DNA of 64,000 nt from Lachnospiraceae bacterium. GTDB taxonomy: Bacteria; Bacillota; Clostridia; Lachnospirales; Lachnospiraceae. Each line of letters opens with the position of its first letter. Position 1 is the stretch's first letter. The notes under the pieces were generated by a model that had not been told where the DNA came from, made no database searches, and saw nothing but the letters and a program-made list of their open reading frames with translations. Both the position numbers and the translations under genes were made by a program. Of this stretch, positions 60,047 through 64,000 are shown piece by piece. The stretch is from contig JAGBBP010000049.1 of assembly GCA_017938405.1 (NCBI GenBank), forward strand, positions 235,607 to 299,606, given 5' to 3'.

Positions 60047-61951
60047 TTAGCTGAAATTAATATTCAACAAAACTTTAACTAAAGTATTGAACCCGCCATC
60101 TTGCTTCAAATGCTTTACCAATAAATCAACATAATCGTCATCCGAAGCAAGCCCTATCCCTTGTGCTACCATTTTTAGTAACATTTTTGCAGGTACAATA
60201 GATACCAACTGATCATAATCAGTAAGTAAGTCTATCTTATCGCTTAGTTCTTGGACTTCAGCTATAATATCGGTTTTATTTTTGCTGTTTATAGCGTCTA
60301 TTTGTTCTTCCAATTTTGAGGAATATGATAATTTCGTTGCATAAAGCATTTTGGTGTATCTTTTAGTAATAAAATCACTTAATATCGCGTTTTTCCCATG
60401 CTTTTTAATATGCTCAATCACTTCACTTTTTACTTTGGATAAATCCTTATTCAAATGCGTTTTGTTAATGTTCTCTAATATTTCTGACCTAATTATGAAA
60501 TTCTCCCATTCATTATAACCAATGGCAAAAACATGGTCATCTCTAAGCGAATTAATTTCTTTTTCTTGCATATAATCGTTGTCAATCAAACCAAAAGCTT
60601 TGCGTCTGAACAATGGCTCTTTCCCGTTAATGCCTTTGGTATTGAGTTTTACTTGTTCACACGAGTTCACTGGTTGTATATCATATTCGGGAAATAAGCA
60701 TTCTAATACTTTACAATCGATGGAACTACGTGTACCTTCGCAAAAAATTATATCTTTCTTTGTTCCTTCAATTCCTAAAATAACATCCAAGCTAATGTCC
60801 GAATAATCTTCGATTTTTTTAAATTTCCATTTTTTATATGCTTTAGATTTTTCAAGGTAAATCAGCGCTACATTTTTTCTGCTCTCAACAAAATCAATGT
60901 TGTGAGTTAAGTAAACGAACCTCAAATCGGGGCGCTCGGCTTCCAACTTGTCGAAAAGATTTCTCATCAATGCACCGTTCAAGTGCCTTTCGGGTTCATC
61001 AATAAATATAAAGGAATCATCCGGAGCTAACAAAGTTGCCATTATTAAGTAAGCAATATTCTTTTCTCCATCGCTTGCATCGTTCATTGAATATTGAGCT
61101 ATTTGATCACCTTTCAAGAATAAAGATTCTTTGTCTGCAATAATATCTCTGTCTAATCCTAACGATGAAAAAATCTCATACAGTCTTGTTCTTAAAACAT
61201 TGTTTTTATTCGTTCCAGTGTCATAGGAATCTAAAGTCCGTTTATTTATCTCTCTTGTTAAATACATCAATGAAATTTTATCTTTAAGCATTTCATTAAG
61301 AGTATAATTCGTATATATACCAACATAATTAGACGAGGATTGCATCGCAATTCTGTCGGCAGGTAAGACTATTGCATTTTGGAAAATAGTTTCGGAAATT
61401 TGTCGTAGCAATGTTGTTTTCCCGGCACCGTTTTTACCAAAAATCACATAGTGTTTGTTCCCGTACTTAAAGTGTTCAAATAAATCATCCACATTGGATG
61501 CTAACCCCTTAAGCAATTGCAAAAGTTGAGATACAATACTTCTTAAATAATTATCGCTCCGTTTTGTATCAACTAATATAGCCACGAAAGCATCCAACTG
61601 CTTGTTCTTTTCTAATAAAATATTATTGATATGATTCTTATAAGGGTCATTATAAGAATCATATTTTTCACGCCTTAATGTTTCTATCTGCTGTTTGCAA
61701 ATAGAGATTATATCTTCCATATCCTTGTATTTGAAAGTATTCAAATCATCGTACAGAGACTGCAACGTAGCAAATTTAGGCAATATACAATCTTCAACTT
61801 GCATGCCTTGATCTCTACAAAATTGTATAGCACTATCAATCGTCCAGTCAATAGAGGACATCTTTTGAGTAAGAATATTTAATTGCTCAAGTTTTATTTC
61901 GTATTCATCTAAATTAATACACAGCGCCGGTGTGATTTTTCCTCTTAGCAT
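60047..61951 (-). CDS. AAA ATPase fused to DUF4435/TOPRIM domain (PARIS-like)
   Basis: A 634-residue two-domain protein. Residues about 1-160 are helical, with coiled-coil character. The ABC/AAA15-type ATPase follows: Walker A GKNGAGKT (172-179), signature-like ASDGEKN (292-298), Walker B FIFIDEPE (314-321), switch His350. The C-terminal part is a DUF4435/TOPRIM domain: Glu405 in FCEG and Asp457-x-Asp459 in GLIDND. This joins the two activities of the PARIS anti-phage system (AriA ATPase, AriB DUF4435), which also exists in fused form. AAGGAG is 6 bases before the ATG. It is the effector candidate of the island. OLD-like nucleases are the nearest alternative. Confidence 0.82.
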   Translation of the reverse strand: MLRGKITPALCINLDEYEIKLEQLNILTQKMSSIDWTIDSAIQFCRDQGMQVEDCILPKFATLQSLYDDLNTFKYKDMEDIISICKQQIETLRREKYDSYNDPYKNHINNILLEKNKQLDAFVAILVDTKRSDNYLRSIVSQLLQLLKGLASNVDDLFEHFKYGNKHYVIFGKNGAGKTTLLRQISETIFQNAIVLPADRIAMQSSSNYVGIYTNYTLNEMLKDKISLMYLTREINKRTLDSYDTGTNKNNVLRTRLYEIFSSLGLDRDIIADKESLFLKGDQIAQYSMNDASDGEKNIAYLIMATLLAPDDSFIFIDEPERHLNGALMRNLFDKLEAERPDLRFVYLTHNIDFVESRKNVALIYLEKSKAYKKWKFKKIEDYSDISLDVILGIEGTKKDIIFCEGTRSSIDCKVLECLFPEYDIQPVNSCEQVKLNTKGINGKEPLFRRKAFGLIDNDYMQEKEINSLRDDHVFAIGYNEWENFIIRSEILENINKTHLNKDLSKVKSEVIEHIKKHGKNAILSDFITKRYTKMLYATKLSYSSKLEEQIDAINSKNKTDIIAEVQELSDKIDLLTDYDQLVSIVPAKMLLKMVAQGIGLASDDDYVDLLVKHLKQDGGFNTLVKVLLNINFS

Positions 61952-62269
61952 ATCTATCTTTCTCCTTCTTTCATTTAAAATACTTCTTCATCTACACAGT
62001 TGCCTTGCTCCGTCCCTGAACGCTCGTAAGACCATTTTTATCAATCTCTTAGGGCGAAGGCTCACTATTTTTTTGCAATACAACCTTAGGTACCGCAATA
62101 TATTGGCCATTATCCACTAAGAAACCTGCCCCCCAATATGTGAATCATCCCCTTCTCTGTTCTACCAACTGTATATACTATTTGTGAAAAACAATCTAGC
62201 ATTCGTACCTCCTTACCACTCATTTCATCTACTAATTTGACAAGTAAATAATAACCTCTTCTTTACTGT
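61952..62269. other. 318-bp gap with a broken small frame
   Basis: No intact gene. It holds the frameshifted remnant listed at 62049-62202, preceded by a strong AAGGAGG, and the ribosome binding site of the AAA-DUF4435 gene. No terminator was seen, so read-through from the GIY-YIG gene is likely. Confidence 0.6.
62049..62202 (-). pseudogene. Remnant of a small gene between the GIY-YIG and ATPase genes
   Basis: An ATG at 62202 with AAGGAGG 5 bases upstream opens a 30-codon frame (MLDCFSQIVYTVGRTEKG..., stop at 62110). In the next frame the sequence continues as YWGAGFLVDNGQYIAVPKVV and ends at 62049. One frameshift near a run of six G at about 62130 would join them into a protein of about 50 residues. 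The strong ribosome site suggests it was translated. Identity unknown; it could also be a real 30-residue peptide. Confidence 0.4.
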
Positions 62270-62926
62270 TTAACAATTTCTTCCCTCTATATCCCATAAT
62301 TCAGTACCTTTATATTTAAAATATCTCGGTCCTGCTATTCCATTCTGTTTTCCGATAATTTTCTTTGCTACGCTCGTTAAGAACATAATTTCACCTTCAT
62401 ACTCAACCTTACGGTCATCGACTACCGTACACTTGATATCCGGGTTTTTGTAATACTCTAATACTGCTCCAACCGGTATTTCCCATTCGGAAAATGTAAA
62501 ATTTGCACCTCTGATACGCGTCTCCGTCTGAATCTCCTCAGCAATACTTTCATCGTTCTGCGCCTCTGCATCAGGTTCTACTAGTTTAAGTTTATCTGTA
62601 CGATTATGTATCTCAGCAATTGCCTCTAAAATAGAGTAAGCATCTTCCGGTGACATCGCATAAAACTCACGCACTCGCTTTTGACCGTTAAAATTATCAA
62701 TAGAACGAAGATTAGGATTCAACTTATCAATAATTGAATGTATCTTCAAATCAGACAATCTGCAATCTACTTCATAAGTTGCATAGACTCTGAATGCAAA
62801 CGGGATGCATTCACTTCGATTAAGCTGCTGTAATCTTTTTTCGATATCATCCGCATATCCTATTTTGACATACTCTTTAAATGACGGATTGGTTAAGATA
62901 TAAATTACACCTTTGGATTCTTCCAT
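62270..62926 (-). CDS. GIY-YIG nuclease-family protein with RAMA/DUF4357-like C-terminus
   Basis: A 218-residue protein. The N-terminal GIY-YIG-type (T5orf172-like) fold is seen in GVIYILTNPSFKEYVKIGYA (6-25) with DDIEKRLQQLN; His in LKIHSIID and Glu in REFYA are plausible catalytic residues. After an acidic linker (about 110-135), the C-terminal GANFTFSEWEIPVGAVLEYY to LFKYKGTEL-like region resembles RAMA/DUF4357 domains that recognise modified DNA. AAAGGAG is 9 bases upstream. It stands 34 bases after the HEPN-like gene, in the same operon as the AAA-DUF4435 gene, and may add DNA recognition or cleavage to the system. Confidence 0.78.
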   Translation of the reverse strand: MEESKGVIYILTNPSFKEYVKIGYADDIEKRLQQLNRSECIPFAFRVYATYEVDCRLSDLKIHSIIDKLNPNLRSIDNFNGQKRVREFYAMSPEDAYSILEAIAEIHNRTDKLKLVEPDAEAQNDESIAEEIQTETRIRGANFTFSEWEIPVGAVLEYYKNPDIKCTVVDDRKVEYEGEIMFLTSVAKKIIGKQNGIAGPRYFKYKGTELWDIEGRNC

Positions 62927-62960
62927 TACACTATACTCCTTTCATTATCACAGCTTCCTC

Positions 62961-63392
62961 TTAAAAACCTCTAAATTTATGAAGTTCTGTACTTAGTTTC
63001 TCATTCTTTGCAATAAACTCTAATAGATATTCCTCTGTAATTTTAAACTGTCCATTCCCATCTTTTATTCTTTCTTTTGTAGCTAATATTTGTTCTCCCT
63101 CATGCGTCACTTGGAAACTATGAATTATTCGATTTCTCATATACACAAGTTCATTAAACAGTTCCGCTATAGATTGCCCAACTTTTCTCGTAATCGTATT
63201 CTTTAATGGTTCCTTCAATTTCCCCGATTCACAATCCATCAACTCATACCAATTATAGTTATTGCCCTCATCTGAACGAAGTATATTCTCAATAACAAAT
63301 GCATTATTAGAATTAAACACGCACAGTGCGCTCCCTAATAATTCCCGATACTCCTTCGGCGGCAATGCTTGACGTGTGTATTTTTCGTACAT
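62961..63392 (-). CDS. Small HEPN-like protein
   Basis: A 143-residue, largely helical protein. The Rx4H pattern (Arg86 to His91 in MRNRIIHS) in a predicted second helix resembles the catalytic motif of HEPN RNases and of non-catalytic HEPN partners in defence and toxin-antitoxin systems. No closer match. GGGAGG 7 bases before the ATG at 63392 decides the start over one 7 codons earlier. It is the first gene of the three-gene module, with a strong promoter. Confidence 0.6.
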   Translation of the reverse strand: MYEKYTRQALPPKEYRELLGSALCVFNSNNAFVIENILRSDEGNNYNWYELMDCESGKLKEPLKNTITRKVGQSIAELFNELVYMRNRIIHSFQVTHEGEQILATKERIKDGNGQFKITEEYLLEFIAKNEKLSTELHKFRGF

Positions 63393-63428
63393 AAAACCAC
63401 CTCCCAAATACATTCTTCTCTATTCATT

Positions 63429-63458
63429 ATTATACATGCAAAACAATCCGTAAGTCAA
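63429..63458 (-). promoter_or_regulatory. Promoter of the island's three-gene operon
   Basis: Minus strand: TTGACT (63453-63458), 18-base spacer, TATAAT (63429-63434). It points at the HEPN-like gene. Confidence 0.75.
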
Positions 63459-63626
63459 TAGACCAGATATCTCTTCCAAACAAAAAATCCTCATATAGCA
63501 GTTGTCCTCCAAGTGTCGTCACCTCCCCTTCCCTTATCCCAGAATATTGACTTATCCCTCCTCTCCCCTTCCCGACCACACTTGCCCATGTTTGCCCAAT
63601 CCCTTCTCCCCAGTCCTTCCTAGCTA

Positions 63627-63816
63627 AAACAAAAAGGACTTGCCAAATGGCAAGTCCATAATCGTCAAAGCGGAGACGGAGGGATTCGAATTCCTTAAGG
63701 AACGAGATAATCACTCATTTTAAAGGTTGCACTTAGCGACGATGTCCTTGCCAAGTGGTTTTCCGAATCCTTCTGTCGATATGTAGTTTTTGGGGTGAGA
63801 TGTCAGAAAGGTGCCG
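63627..63816. repeat. Right island-flanking direct repeat with tRNA-Ser 3' end
   Basis: Second copy of the 59721-59910 repeat, collinear without net insertion or deletion. tRNA-Ser-like 3' end on the minus strand at 63670-63693, followed by an intact terminator (stem GGACTTGCC/GGCAAGTCC, 63636-63657, T5). On the far side a frame of 32 residues (GTFLTSHPKNYISTEGFGKP... AKCNL) ends just before the tRNA segment; the left copy has the same frame with a stop inside, so it may be the last codons of a gene carried by the neighbouring element. Confidence 0.78.
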
Positions 63817-64000
63817 AGACACCATCACATATGCTACGCTTATAATAGAAAACTGAAAACTGTTGCTTAATAATCAAGCAATCCGCCATAATCGTTCCAA
63901 TCACCAAACATTTTCCTGCTTCTGACTGCTCAATTAATTTTCCACGCAACCGGATTATCATTAAATGCCTAATATATCTCTGAATCAATCATAAATCCTT

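Larger units (their letters stand above)
63393..64000. other. Promoter of the island operon, right direct repeat and element edge
   Basis: 63429-63458 is the promoter of the three-gene module. 63460-63625 shows no gene; a 94-codon open frame here has no plausible start. 63627-63816 is the second island repeat. 63817-64000 has only an antisense-looking open frame overlapping the repeat and no identifiable gene before the window ends. Confidence 0.6.

Noticed and set aside
63430..63714. 94-codon minus-strand frame between the island operon and the repeat
   Set aside because: It overlaps the promoter, a terminator and the tRNA-like segment, and has no plausible ribosome binding site.
63803..63988. 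61-codon minus-strand frame at the window end
   Set aside because: It runs into the direct repeat in a different frame from the one conserved between the copies, and has no strong start signal.
1..64000. CRISPR array
   Set aside because: No set of regularly spaced short direct repeats anywhere in the window.

Overview
The window looks like chromosome from a spore-forming, probably motile gut member of the Clostridia, most likely Lachnospiraceae. The evidence is sporulation and germination genes (gpr, spoIIP), two PilZ c-di-GMP receptor proteins, a FliK-like protein, a bile-salt-hydrolase-like amidase, a DUF4982-type GH2 glycosidase, an HPrK/Crh-like regulatory pair and strong AAGGAGG ribosome binding sites. 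Species assignment is inference. No complete tRNA, rRNA, CRISPR array or IS transposase gene was seen.

Layout. 1-7.7 kb: era (cut by the window edge) behind an M16C peptidase, a cold-shock gene, then an S66 carboxypeptidase, an LtaS-like membrane sulfatase and a PilZ gene. 7.8-9.1 kb: a second PilZ protein and a small HExxH protein. 9.2-17.9 kb: a regulatory/core run hprK-glk-murB-whiA-crh-like-dnaE-pfkA; the HPr paralogue has Glu at position 15 and Ser at 46, so it should be regulatory only, and rapZ is absent from between murB and whiA. 18-24 kb: metF-metH-EamA and birA-bioY. 24-27.5 kb: a FliK-like gene, then a strongly palindromic element of about 395 bp that has split the terminator shared with the convergent fprA. 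27.5-31.5 kb: spoIIP and gpr, rpsT with a structured leader, hisS. 31.6-36.7 kb: an ABC export cluster with a lipoprotein and two ABC-2 permeases (the second frameshifted), then a YkgJ cysteine-cluster protein.

36.7-46.4 kb: a ZIP transporter behind a DtxR-like palindrome, TetR/Nudix divergent from a heavy-metal P-type ATPase with one operator between them, MarR with two MATE pumps behind a perfect 28-bp palindrome, the bile salt hydrolase, and small proteins. 46.4-46.8 kb: a type I toxin-antitoxin locus whose 32-residue holin-like toxin is not in ordinary ORF lists and whose promoter carries a consensus LexA box. 46.9-59.6 kb: TauE/SafE, an ECF sigma/anti-sigma pair, XRE regulators, a GH2 enzyme, a DUF3791 pair, peptidase E with an APH-family kinase, and an XRE-methyltransferase fusion.

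59.7-64 kb: an AT-richer island bounded by two direct repeats of about 190 bp, exactly 3,906 bp apart, each containing the 3' end of a tRNA-Ser-like gene. Between them sits a three-gene module of an HEPN-like small protein, a GIY-YIG protein and an AAA ATPase fused to a DUF4435/TOPRIM domain. It resembles a fused PARIS anti-phage system and is the best candidate here for an undescribed defence variant.
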